From: Flagellimonas oceanensis
GTDB taxonomy: Bacteria > Bacteroidota > Bacteroidia > Flavobacteriales > Flavobacteriaceae
Direction of reading: 5' to 3'
Assembly: GCF_003992595.1 (NCBI RefSeq)
Contig: NZ_RZNA01000044.1
Coordinates: 87,850-151,849, forward strand
DNA length: 64,000 nucleotides
Part shown: in pieces, positions 31,301 to 39,465 of the stretch
Layout of the letters: the number at the start of each line of letters is the position of its first letter
Numbering within the stretch: the first letter of the stretch is position 1
Translations under genes and position numbers: made by a program
Notes under the pieces: model-generated
Told to the model about the DNA's origin: nothing
What the model saw: the letters and a program-made list of their open reading frames with translations, nothing else
Database searches by the model: none

Positions 31301-31467
31301 TCTATTTCACAGTACAGAACCTATATACATTTACCAAATACTCTGGAATGGATCCAGAAGTGGGATACGGAATTTCCACGGACGATTACAACTTCTCTTC
31401 AGGAGTTGATGTGGGGTACTACCCAAGACCTAGGACATATATGATGGGATTGAATGTAAAATTTTAA
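28354..31467 (+). CDS. SusC/RagA-family TonB-dependent transporter (pair 3, main PUL)
   Basis: A 1037-residue outer-membrane oligosaccharide importer. Signal peptide ending near GFSQ, carboxypeptidase-regulatory-like domain (SGTVTDVQNGTPIPGVSVFAKD, STDFDGNYTLSVP), TonB-box-like SEVVVIGYGVQKKE, plug (LQALQGQAAGVQI, VNIRGLGSTGN, SVLKDAASAAIYGAQASNG) and barrel ending GLNVKF. No STN domain, so regulation does not run through FecR; the membrane AraC protein upstream is the likely regulator. It is the first gene of a ten-gene same-strand locus ending at 45.8 kb. One feature of the plug is YGAQASNG where the family usually has YGARAANG. Confidence 0.96.
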   Translation: MFILNFKDRRCHKWYATILFLFLSVSYGFSQEVEVSGTVTDVQNGTPIPGVSVFAKDTSIGTSTDFDGNYTLSVPEDAVLVFSYIGFNTQEIPVGDSSVINVRLEESLEQLSEVVVIGYGVQKKELVTGANLQVEGESLEKQNTTNALQALQGQAAGVQITSTTGQPGGGINVNIRGLGSTGNNSPLYIVDGVQTGDITYLNNADIENISVLKDAASAAIYGAQASNGVILVTTKKGKSGRSQITFDSFYGVQTLAKEHDLLNAREYMTILNESAINSAQPRFFSEEEINVAQDGTNWLDEAFQNAYTENYVIGITGGSEKSTYSSSISYLNQEGIVGGKDLSYYERYNFRFNSEHKLYEDIITFGENLSLAWTNNNGIAVGNTYNNSLREAFQANPLLPVYDANGNYFSTVGQTDPWLQNQTNPYAAMVYSNQNENSSQKLLGNVYFDFALAENLSFRSSLGIDYYANQGHSFSPIYALSANSQRLFSEVYQSQSQGKTLIWDNILTYSFDLGEAHNFEAMLGTSSFKHDGSWMNGSNSQLVFDDLKHAWLSNATNTDGAQMSLNGGPNVIIKRMSYFGRLQYNFKEKYLLNATFRADGTSQFASGNRWGYFPSFSAGWVVTNESFMENRGDWLNQFKLRASWGQVGNQNVGNFQYLAPVSFNNVNYIFGNEEGADALVNGAYPSRLANPDLQWETSEQLDLGFDARLFDYKLNIGFDYYHKTTKDWLIQAPVLATAGAEGPWINGGDVTNKGVELSLNFSDSIGDDFNYGFTLNGAFNENNVGEIPTEDGIVHGEPNQIWNNSPEFYRAEDGHALGYFWGYQTAGVFQNQEEIDAYGVQPDASPGDIKYVDITGDGQISEADKTDIGDPNPNWTYGLSFNADYKGFDFFVQTNGVGGNQIVQVYRDPGSQVQNWSAEFLDRWHGEGTSNTVPRITLDGRNFSEFSDYYVEDGDFFRISNVTLGYDLVKSMKKDFLFSQFRLYFTVQNLYTFTKYSGMDPEVGYGISTDDYNFSSGVDVGYYPRPRTYMMGLNVKF

Positions 31468-31477
31468 AAAAGAGGAA

Positions 31478-33103
31478 ATGAAAAATATATTAAAATATAC
31501 CGCCATAGTTTTGGGACTGCTTCAATTGAGTAGTTGCGGGGAGGATTTTTTAAATACCGAGCCCATCACAGAGCTAACGGATGAAAGTTTTTATTCCACA
31601 GAAAACCAAATTTATACCGCCCTCATTGGATGCTATGATGGTCTGCAAGTGGCAACCGGGACCTCAGGGGACAGCGGAGTGAGTTTTTACGCCGCCTCAG
31701 AGGTAATGAGCGATGATTGTTTTGGTGGCGTGGGCAATGCCGATGGTTATAATTATCAGGCCATTGATGAATTTGACGGTAGCAGAGCACCGAGTTATAG
31801 CAATTTGTTCAACGATACATGGGTTTCCTATTACGGGGCAATTCATAGATGTAACGTGCTCATCAACAGAATAGATCAAGTGGATTGGACAGGAAATGAA
31901 GACACGCGTAACCAATATCTTGGTGAAGCTCGTTTTATTCGTGCATACCTATATTTTGAAATGGCACGTCTATGGGGAGGTATTCCTTTGTTGACTGAGC
32001 CCTCTTCCGAGAATCTGCCAAGATCATCAGCCGAGGAGGTTTATGCCGTAATTGCCGAGGATTTGGTTTATGCAGCAAATAATATGCCTGATATATCCTA
32101 TGATACGGTACCCAATGGTCGAGTGACCCGATGGGCGGCCAAATCACTTTTGGCCCGCGTCTATCTGTTCTATACGGGATACTACGGACAATCCAATTTG
32201 GTCGGAATGGTATCACAAGCCCAAGCTTTGGAACATTTGGAAGACGTAATCCAAGGAAGCGGACATAGTTTGGTGCCAGAGTTCAAGGATTTGTGGCCTG
32301 CTGCCTCAACCACGGAAAGCGGTACTACCTATGCAGGTGAGGATAACCCCGAGGTGGTCTTTTCAGTCAAATATACTTTCACAAGTGATTATAATGGCAA
32401 TACGGACGGTAACCATTGGATGGTCATGTTCGGGCTTAGAAACTTGGACCACTTCCCTTATGGAAGGGGATGGGGTATTACAGTAAATCCGAAACTGTAC
32501 AACCTTTATGATGAAAACGATACCAGACGTGATGCTTCGGTAATTTCCATCGAGGAAGAAGAAATAGATTTTGGAAGTGACCTTTTGTTGGATCAGCGTG
32601 AATACACCGGGTATACGAACAAAAAATACACCCCTATGAGTGCGTATGACGAGGAAGGAAACCTAAACAGTGCCGCGGAACTACTGGGAGCGACAAACTT
32701 CCAGATTGGACAATTCCAGGATTATACGGTAATCCGTTACGCCGATGTACTGCTGATGGCGGCCGAGCTCGGTAGTGCAAGTGCCCAGGCCTATTTTGAT
32801 CAAGTGAGGCAACGTGCCTACGGAGATAACTTCTCGTCCCTGTCAGCAACCCCGAATAACATTATGATAGAGCGTCACAAGGAGTTTGCCTTGGAAGGTA
32901 TCCGTTATTGGGATCTGCTAAGACAAGGAATTGGCGTCGCTGCCAATGAAATAGCGGAGAACACAACCGTTTTGAGCGGAAATGTGGAAACTAACAAACA
33001 GATCAGTGCCTCACAAATTCAAGAGACACAAGGATTATCACAAATTCCTAACACACAAATCACATTATCGGATGGAGTATTGACCCAAAATCCAGGATGG
33101 TAA
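31478..33103 (+). CDS. SusD/RagB-family glycan-binding lipoprotein (pair 3)
   Basis: A 541-residue lipoprotein (LQLSSC, Cys20) starting 10 nt after susC. SusD landmarks: CGEDFLNTEPITELTDESFYSTENQIYTALIGCYDGLQ, YLGEARFIRAYLYFEMARLWGGIPL, WAAKSLLARVYLFYTGYYG, VIRYADVLLMAAELG, FDQVRQRAYGD, ERHKEFALEGIRYWDLLRQG, terminal LTQNPGW. Helices of this TPR-like fold hold a surface site that captures the polysaccharide for the SusC channel. The following lipoprotein gene starts 23 nt later and is cotranscribed. Confidence 0.96.
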   Translation: MKNILKYTAIVLGLLQLSSCGEDFLNTEPITELTDESFYSTENQIYTALIGCYDGLQVATGTSGDSGVSFYAASEVMSDDCFGGVGNADGYNYQAIDEFDGSRAPSYSNLFNDTWVSYYGAIHRCNVLINRIDQVDWTGNEDTRNQYLGEARFIRAYLYFEMARLWGGIPLLTEPSSENLPRSSAEEVYAVIAEDLVYAANNMPDISYDTVPNGRVTRWAAKSLLARVYLFYTGYYGQSNLVGMVSQAQALEHLEDVIQGSGHSLVPEFKDLWPAASTTESGTTYAGEDNPEVVFSVKYTFTSDYNGNTDGNHWMVMFGLRNLDHFPYGRGWGITVNPKLYNLYDENDTRRDASVISIEEEEIDFGSDLLLDQREYTGYTNKKYTPMSAYDEEGNLNSAAELLGATNFQIGQFQDYTVIRYADVLLMAAELGSASAQAYFDQVRQRAYGDNFSSLSATPNNIMIERHKEFALEGIRYWDLLRQGIGVAANEIAENTTVLSGNVETNKQISASQIQETQGLSQIPNTQITLSDGVLTQNPGW

Positions 33104-33126
33104 TCAAACTATAAAAATTAACTGCA

Positions 33127-35022
33127 ATGAAGACAATTGATTATATATTAAAGATAAGCCTCATAGGGGTTCTCCTGTTCGGAGCTTATTCGTGTGAGGA
33201 CGAATATGAACTGGAGGATAAACCTGCAGTGGAACAACTTCAGTTTTCAATCGTTCAAGATTACGACATCGACCCGGGAGGGAATACGGTAATCGTAACC
33301 AACAATACCCCAGGTACCACAGCGGTCTGGGATTATGGAACAGGAAAATCATATAAAGTGCACGATACCATTCAATATGCATTTGCCGGTGATTACACAA
33401 TCCAGTTTACAGCCGTTACCGATGGTGGTTTAGTGGATGCCGATCCAGTGAATGTATCCGTTACCGATGACAATTTGAGTTATGTCAGTGATCCCCTTTG
33501 GATAATGCTTTCTGGGGGTCCTGGTAACTCTAAAACATGGGTCTTGGATGTGGATGAGAATGGGCAGTCCAAATATTTTACCGGTCCTATGTTCTTTTTT
33601 GGAACTGACAATGGTTGGTTACAGGAAGGCGAACCCTTTGCCACTTTTGATGGAGGATGCTACGGGGAAGACTGCTGGAACTGGTCTCCCGATCTAGGTG
33701 GAATCCAAGGATGGGGTTTTTCTGGACCTGGTGATTTTGGAGAAATGACCTTCAGTTTGGAAGGAGGACCTTACTTGACCGTTGAACATTTGATGCAACC
33801 GGAATATGGTTCACAATCGGGAACCTATTACTTGGATAAGGACAATCATACCTTAACCACAAGTGGGGCAACCATCATACATGATTCCGCTTACGAGGAT
33901 TGCGTTGAGGATTGGAACAATATTGTGGTACTTTCCCTGACAGAGGATTATATGCAACTTGGAGTAATTCGAGGCTGCGGAGACCCAGCCTTGCTTTCCT
34001 ATAACTTCATCTCCAAGGAGTATGCGGATAATTGGACGCCTCCTGAGCCAGAAGAGCCAGAGCCAGATGAAGGTTTCCAGCCAACTTTCGAAGAGGGGGA
34101 ACTGCTTCAAATCCTTACTGGAGGTCCTGCGGCAGGAAGATATTGGAAATTGGATGGGACTGGAAACCCCGTGGATTGGATAATAGGAGGAATCGGTTGG
34201 ACCACGGATGCTTCCAGCTCCTACAACTGGGGATGGAATGACGACTGGACCGCTACAGCGGAAAATTCATATATACGTTTTGACCAATACGGAGGCACCC
34301 AGAATTATTTTAAAAATGAAAATGGTGTAGAGAGTTCAGGTACGTTTACCATCGATCAATCGGAATCGGGTGATTATGCCACGATAACCTTGAGTGATGG
34401 TGGAACCCTGATACAAAGCGAAGGAAGTTGGTTGAGCCCTACCACAAGTACCCTTACCGTGGTAAAAGCTGTCCCGGATGATTTTGAAAGCTTTGGGCTA
34501 TGGTTTGGAACAAGTTACAACCCGGACAATGACGAATGGTTATCCTTCCATTATATCATCAACAATAATGTTTCCGGTGGAGGAGGTGGCAACGTAACAC
34601 CTCCGGGAGGAACGGAAGTAGTCGTTGATAATTCATTGATTGACTACGGTGACCTTGAAATGAATGGAAATTTGCGAATAGAGCTGTACAATGATTTCGG
34701 AAGTACTGCAGCAAATCCACCATTGGATACCAGTGAATTGATGTTTGGCGATCGAGTGGAAGTGACATTTACATTAAGTGGCACCGGCCTGGCAGGAAAC
34801 TATGATGCATCCGTCTATTATGCAGATGCCGATTGGAGTCCTAATGGTAACGGAGAAACGATTAATGTCACAGGTGATGGTACTTACACAGTGACTTTCG
34901 ACCCTGATTCCGCAGTGGAGGGTAATGTGGTATTTGTGATTGATATCGTTGGTATGGGTACTGATATTGCTGATATGAATGCGGTAACGGCCACCATAGA
35001 CAGTGTTTATATGTTCGATTAG
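33127..35022 (+). CDS. surface glycan-binding lipoprotein with PKD-like domain and duplicated module (SusE/F position)
   Basis: A 631-residue lipoprotein (GAYSC, Cys23) in the position of SusE/SusF-type surface glycan-binding proteins. Residues about 40-115 form a PKD-like Ig domain. Two modules of about 180 residues follow, each opening with the same motif: LSGGPGNSKTWVLD (128-141) and LTGGPAAGRYWKLD (330-343), separated by a Pro/Glu-rich linker (306-315). After a glycine-rich linker near residue 485, a C-terminal beta-sandwich module (about 490-631) completes it. Many exposed Trp residues suggest carbohydrate stacking sites. No catalytic motif is seen. Inferred role: extra glycan capture at the cell surface. 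A terminator follows. Confidence 0.8.
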   Translation: MKTIDYILKISLIGVLLFGAYSCEDEYELEDKPAVEQLQFSIVQDYDIDPGGNTVIVTNNTPGTTAVWDYGTGKSYKVHDTIQYAFAGDYTIQFTAVTDGGLVDADPVNVSVTDDNLSYVSDPLWIMLSGGPGNSKTWVLDVDENGQSKYFTGPMFFFGTDNGWLQEGEPFATFDGGCYGEDCWNWSPDLGGIQGWGFSGPGDFGEMTFSLEGGPYLTVEHLMQPEYGSQSGTYYLDKDNHTLTTSGATIIHDSAYEDCVEDWNNIVVLSLTEDYMQLGVIRGCGDPALLSYNFISKEYADNWTPPEPEEPEPDEGFQPTFEEGELLQILTGGPAAGRYWKLDGTGNPVDWIIGGIGWTTDASSSYNWGWNDDWTATAENSYIRFDQYGGTQNYFKNENGVESSGTFTIDQSESGDYATITLSDGGTLIQSEGSWLSPTTSTLTVVKAVPDDFESFGLWFGTSYNPDNDEWLSFHYIINNNVSGGGGGNVTPPGGTEVVVDNSLIDYGDLEMNGNLRIELYNDFGSTAANPPLDTSELMFGDRVEVTFTLSGTGLAGNYDASVYYADADWSPNGNGETINVTGDGTYTVTFDPDSAVEGNVVFVIDIVGMGTDIADMNAVTATIDSVYMFD

Positions 35023-35062
35023 TTGAAAAAAATCTTTATAGATAGAGTTAGTTAGTTTAGTG

Positions 35063-35101
35063 GCAAGGAGCAGGAAAGGCAAAAATCTGCTCCTTGCTTT
35101 T
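35063..35101 (+). terminator. terminator/attenuator inside the main PUL
   Basis: Eleven-bp perfect stem GCAAGGAGCAG (35063-35073) / CTGCTCCTTGC (35087-35097), 13-nt loop, four T residues. It separates the surface-protein genes from the enzyme genes; partial termination here would make the binding proteins more abundant than the enzymes. Confidence 0.8.
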
Positions 35102-35188
35102 AATCGCACATAAAACATTCCCTTCAAAAAAATCACTATAGCTTGTTGCTGGGACATGGTTCCCAGTTCATGAGCATGATTTCAATGA

Positions 35189-37207
35189 ATGATGAAAAAA
35201 TTTATCATGAATAAACGAATAGCAATTTACATCGCCCTGGCTTCCCTTTTTGCATGCAAACAGGAACCAAAGAATATTTCATACGAATTGGCTTCCCCAA
35301 ATGGCACCAATAAAATTGTTTTTGAATTATCGGAAACAAGTCCATCGTATAGTGTGGGCCACGGAGATAAAAAAGTGGTGGAACCCTCAGCTTTGGGTTT
35401 TGTTCTCAAGGAAAACGATTCCTTGAGCCACAATCTGGAAGTGGTCAATATAGAGCGCTCATCCTTTAATGAAACCTGGGAACAGGTTTGGGGGGAAAAG
35501 CATTTGGTAGAGAACAATTACAATCAACTCACTGTCCAATTGCAGGAAAAGGCAGATACCAAGCGAAAGTTGAATATCGAATTCCGTGCCTTTGATGATG
35601 GCGTGGCATTTCGATATGTATTTCCAGAACAAGGAGTCAAGGACAGTATTTTCATCATGAACGAGTTGACGGAGTTCAACCTCACAAATGATGGAGAGGC
35701 TTGGTGGATTCCCGCATACAAAGCGAATCGCTACGAGCATTTGTTTACCAAGACCAAGCTCAGTGAGATTGATACCGTCCACACACCTTTTACCATCAAA
35801 AGTGATGATGGATTGTACCTAAGTCTTCATGAAGCTGACCTGAAAAACTTTGCCAGCTATACCGTGGCCAAAAAAGAAGGCACTCAATTGGATCTCGATT
35901 TGATGCCATGGAGCGATGGCGTAAAAGTACGTACCGTCAACAGTTTCCAAACACCCTGGAGAACGCTTCAAATTGGGGAAAAACCTGGAGAACTTATAGA
36001 GTCCTCACTGATATTGAATCTTAATGAACCCAATAAGTTGGAGGACCTAAGTTATATAGAAACCTACAAATACACAGGGATTTGGTGGGGCATGCACATT
36101 AGCAAATACACCTTTTGGGAAGGTCCCAAGCATGGGGCCACCACGGAGAATGCAATCGCGGACATTGATAGAACCCATGAATTGGGCATACATCATATGT
36201 TGATTGAAGGCTGGAACAAAGGATGGACCCCGGCCTGGTACGAAAATAGAATGCACGAGTTCAGTTTTACAGAGTCAACCCCTGATTTTGATTACCAAAA
36301 AGTTGTGGATTACGGTAGGGAAAAAGGTGTGAACATCATTGGCTATCACGAAACAGGTTCCAATATCATCAACTACAAAAAACAGATTGATGCCGGGATG
36401 CAGTTGTACAAAGATTTAGGTATCCATGATATCAAAATTGGACAAGTGGGCGATAAACTCAACATGAAGGAATGGCACGGAAGCCAATTTGGAGTGGAAT
36501 ATTATCGCTGGGTGTTGGAAAAGGCCGCTGAATATGAATTGACGGTAAACTTTCACGAACCCATCAAGGATACGGGAGAACGTAGAACCTACCCCAATAT
36601 GATGGCTAGGGAAGGGGCCCGAGGACAAGAATACAACGCTTGGAGCGAAGGGAATCCACCAAGCTTTACCGTTATTTTACCATTTACCAGAATGCTGTCC
36701 GGTCCAATGGATTTTACACCCGGTGTATTGGATATTATGGAAACCAAGGGATTCAATAATAGACGGGTTAATACAACGGCCGCCAAACAATTGGCGTTGT
36801 ACGTGGTGTTGTATTCCCCAATTCAAATGTTGGCCGATTTGCCAGAAAATTATATTGGTCATCCAGCATTCCCGTTTCTTGCGGATGTACCCACGGATTG
36901 GGAAACCACCAAAGTGATCAATGGGGAAATAGGAGAATACATTACAACCGTTAGGAAAGATTTGAATTCCGAAGATTGGTATTTGGGCAGTATTACCAAT
37001 GAGGAAGCAAGGGATTTTGAAATCGAGCTTTCCTTTCTTTCCGATGGACCATACGAAGCACAGATTTATGCGGATGCCGAGGGCACCGATTTAGAGAACA
37101 GCCCTGAAAAAGTTGGTATTTCCAAACAAGAGGTTTCTTCAAAAGACACCTTGGGGATTCATCTTGCTGCAGGGGGAGGTACTGCCATACGTTTCAAAAA
37201 ATTATAG
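35189..37207 (+). CDS. GH97 glycoside hydrolase (inverting, SusB-like alpha-glucosidase type)
   Basis: A 672-residue lipoprotein (LASLFAC); ATG 35189 and the in-frame ATG at 35207 are both possible starts. N-terminal beta-super-sandwich (about 30-290), TIM barrel, and C-terminal beta-domain, as in GH97. The carboxylates expected for the inverting SusB group are present: Glu457 in NFHEPIKDTG and Glu481 in ARGQEYNAW. The strand where retaining GH97 alpha-galactosidases carry a nucleophile Asp instead reads IKIGQVGD, as in SusB. It therefore probably removes alpha-linked glucose or a related alpha-sugar by inversion. First enzyme gene after the internal terminator; GH3 follows after 5 nt. Confidence 0.88.
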   Translation: MMKKFIMNKRIAIYIALASLFACKQEPKNISYELASPNGTNKIVFELSETSPSYSVGHGDKKVVEPSALGFVLKENDSLSHNLEVVNIERSSFNETWEQVWGEKHLVENNYNQLTVQLQEKADTKRKLNIEFRAFDDGVAFRYVFPEQGVKDSIFIMNELTEFNLTNDGEAWWIPAYKANRYEHLFTKTKLSEIDTVHTPFTIKSDDGLYLSLHEADLKNFASYTVAKKEGTQLDLDLMPWSDGVKVRTVNSFQTPWRTLQIGEKPGELIESSLILNLNEPNKLEDLSYIETYKYTGIWWGMHISKYTFWEGPKHGATTENAIADIDRTHELGIHHMLIEGWNKGWTPAWYENRMHEFSFTESTPDFDYQKVVDYGREKGVNIIGYHETGSNIINYKKQIDAGMQLYKDLGIHDIKIGQVGDKLNMKEWHGSQFGVEYYRWVLEKAAEYELTVNFHEPIKDTGERRTYPNMMAREGARGQEYNAWSEGNPPSFTVILPFTRMLSGPMDFTPGVLDIMETKGFNNRRVNTTAAKQLALYVVLYSPIQMLADLPENYIGHPAFPFLADVPTDWETTKVINGEIGEYITTVRKDLNSEDWYLGSITNEEARDFEIELSFLSDGPYEAQIYADAEGTDLENSPEKVGISKQEVSSKDTLGIHLAAGGGTAIRFKKL

Positions 37208-37212
37208 GAATC

Positions 37213-39456
37213 ATGAAAAATAAACCGATATCCACAGCTTTGGCCTTTGTGGCCATTATCGGGATATCCTGTAAGAGGGAGGGAGCCGTGAACAAGGGAG
37301 AAATGGACCTTGCCATGGAAGAGTCCTATCAAGGAACACCGGTATCCATGCAGTACGATGAAAAAATCGATAGCCTGATTGCCCAAATGACCTTGGAGGA
37401 AAAAGTAGGCATGTTGCATGGCAGCAGTATGTTTGCCACCGCTGCAGTAGAACGATTGGGCATTCCTGAGTTTACCATGGCCGATGGGCCTTTGGGGGTG
37501 CGGGAAGAGATTTCCCGTGATTCTTGGGCCCCAGCGGGTTGGGACAATGATTTTGCCACCTATTATCCAGCAGGGGGTGGATTGGCCGCGACCTGGAACC
37601 CGGAAATGGCATATCGTTTTGGGAACAGTGTAGGCGCGGAAGCCCGCGCTAGGGATAAGGACATGCTTCTCTCTCCCGCAATAAACATCATTCGAACCCC
37701 TTTGGGCGGTAGAACCTACGAGTATTTTACCGAAGACCCTTTTTTGAACAAAAAAATGACCGTTCCTTTTGTGGTCGGTGTACAGGAAAATGATGTTGCC
37801 GTCAGTGAAAAACATTATGCAGCGAACAATCAGGAAACCCATCGCGATTATGTTGATGTTCAAATAGATGAGCGAACCCTCAGGGAAATTTATCTTCCAG
37901 CCTTTAAAGCGGCCGTGACGGAAGGACAAGCCTACGGTTTTATGGGAGCCTATAACAAGTTCAGGGGGGATTACCTCTGTGAGAACGAGTATATGCTTCA
38001 AACCGTGTTGCGCGACCAATGGGGGTTTGATGGAATCGTTGTCTCCGATTGGGCTGCTGTACACGATACAAAAAAAGCATTGGAGAGCGGTACGGATATT
38101 GAAATGGGAACACCAAAACCTTTCGATGAATTCTACTTTGCCGATGCATTGATCAAGGCCGTGAAGGAAGGAAAAATAGAGGAAAGGTATGTGGATCGAG
38201 CGGTCAAGCGTGTGCTTCAGGTCATGTTCACTATAAAGGCCATTGATGATGAAGGACGTAAAAAAGGGGAATTGAGCACCGAGAAACATTTTCAGGATGC
38301 TTATGACATCGCTTCAGAATCCATTGTACTGTTGAAAAACGACGGTGGTCTTTTGCCCATAAACCTGGACAATATCAAAAGCGTGGCCGTAATAGGAAAC
38401 AACGCCACTAAGAAAAATGCATTGGGCGGATTTGGAGCAGGGGTCAAGACCAAAAGGGAAGTAACACCCCTAGAAGGACTCAAAAACCGCTTGCCCGAAT
38501 CAGTACAGATCAATTATGCCGAAGGATACCGTGAAGGCTATTCCGAAAACGAGAAGGCGAAATTAGGCGATATCACGCTGAACGGTCCCGTGACTTTGGA
38601 CGAACTCGACCCCATGTTGGTGGAGGAGGCGGTAAATGCGGCCAAAAATTCGGATGTAGCCATCATTTTTGCAGGATCGAACCGTGATTATGAAACGGAA
38701 GCTTCGGACAGGGCCAGTTTGGCACTACCTTTTGGTCAGGAAGCATTGATTGAAAAAGTTATGGTAGCCAACCCTAACACCATCGTGGTCATGATTGCTG
38801 GAGCCCCCTTTGACCTGGAACAGATCAGTGAAAAATCATCAGCTCTCGTGTGGAGCTGGTTCAATGGTTCCGAAGGTGGAAATGCCTTGGCCGATGTATT
38901 GCTCGGGGATGTAAATCCATCGGGTAAATTACCTTGGACCATGCCCAAAAAATTGGAGGATTCTCCCGCTCACGCCATTGATGCCTTTCCGGGCGATAGC
39001 ACCGTGGTCTATAAAGAAGGGATCTTGGTGGGCTATCGATGGTTCGACACCAAGGAAATAGAGCCCTTGTATCCGTTTGGGTATGGACTTTCCTATACGG
39101 AATTTGAATTCTTGGATGTCCAGACCGATAAAGCCACCTATCAGGAAGATGAGATGATAAAAATCGATGTCAATGTAAAAAACATAGGAAACATAACTGG
39201 TAAGGAAACGGTCCAAGTGTATGTTTCCAAACCAAACTCAACTGTGGAAAGAGCCAATAAAGAACTAAAAGGCTTTGGAAAAGCAGAACTGAAATCAGGA
39301 GAAACCAAAACAATTTCTATCCCTATTCCAATCAAGGAGTTGGGCTATTATAATGTAGCAAACAATAGTTGGGAAGTGGAAAAGGGCGATTACCACATCA
39401 AAGTTGGTAATTCATCCAGAAACATATTATCCAACATAAAAATCACCATTAACTAA
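37213..39456 (+). CDS. GH3 beta-glucosidase-type glycoside hydrolase
   Basis: A 747-residue exported lipoprotein (IIGISC). GH3 layout: N-terminal TIM barrel (MTLEEKVGMLHG, MADGPLGVR, EKHYAANNQETHRD), nucleophile Asp279 in IVVSDWAAVH, alpha/beta sandwich domain (VAVIGNNATKKNALGGFGAGVKT, IIFAGSNRDYETEASDR) and a C-terminal fibronectin-III-like domain (DVNVKNIGNITGKETVQVYV). GH3 enzymes of this layout are retaining beta-glucosidases or beta-xylosidases acting on oligosaccharides from the non-reducing end. The gene is tightly packed: 5 nt after GH97 and 9 nt before GH5. Confidence 0.94.
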   Translation: MKNKPISTALAFVAIIGISCKREGAVNKGEMDLAMEESYQGTPVSMQYDEKIDSLIAQMTLEEKVGMLHGSSMFATAAVERLGIPEFTMADGPLGVREEISRDSWAPAGWDNDFATYYPAGGGLAATWNPEMAYRFGNSVGAEARARDKDMLLSPAINIIRTPLGGRTYEYFTEDPFLNKKMTVPFVVGVQENDVAVSEKHYAANNQETHRDYVDVQIDERTLREIYLPAFKAAVTEGQAYGFMGAYNKFRGDYLCENEYMLQTVLRDQWGFDGIVVSDWAAVHDTKKALESGTDIEMGTPKPFDEFYFADALIKAVKEGKIEERYVDRAVKRVLQVMFTIKAIDDEGRKKGELSTEKHFQDAYDIASESIVLLKNDGGLLPINLDNIKSVAVIGNNATKKNALGGFGAGVKTKREVTPLEGLKNRLPESVQINYAEGYREGYSENEKAKLGDITLNGPVTLDELDPMLVEEAVNAAKNSDVAIIFAGSNRDYETEASDRASLALPFGQEALIEKVMVANPNTIVVMIAGAPFDLEQISEKSSALVWSWFNGSEGGNALADVLLGDVNPSGKLPWTMPKKLEDSPAHAIDAFPGDSTVVYKEGILVGYRWFDTKEIEPLYPFGYGLSYTEFEFLDVQTDKATYQEDEMIKIDVNVKNIGNITGKETVQVYVSKPNSTVERANKELKGFGKAELKSGETKTISIPIPIKELGYYNVANNSWEVEKGDYHIKVGNSSRNILSNIKITIN

Positions 39457-39465
39457 ATAAATATT

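Noticed and set aside
37159..38289. 376-codon minus-strand frame opposite the GH3 gene
   Set aside because: Entirely antisense to a clear GH3 enzyme with intact catalytic motifs; the translated sequence has no domain features and reflects codon bias of the plus-strand gene.
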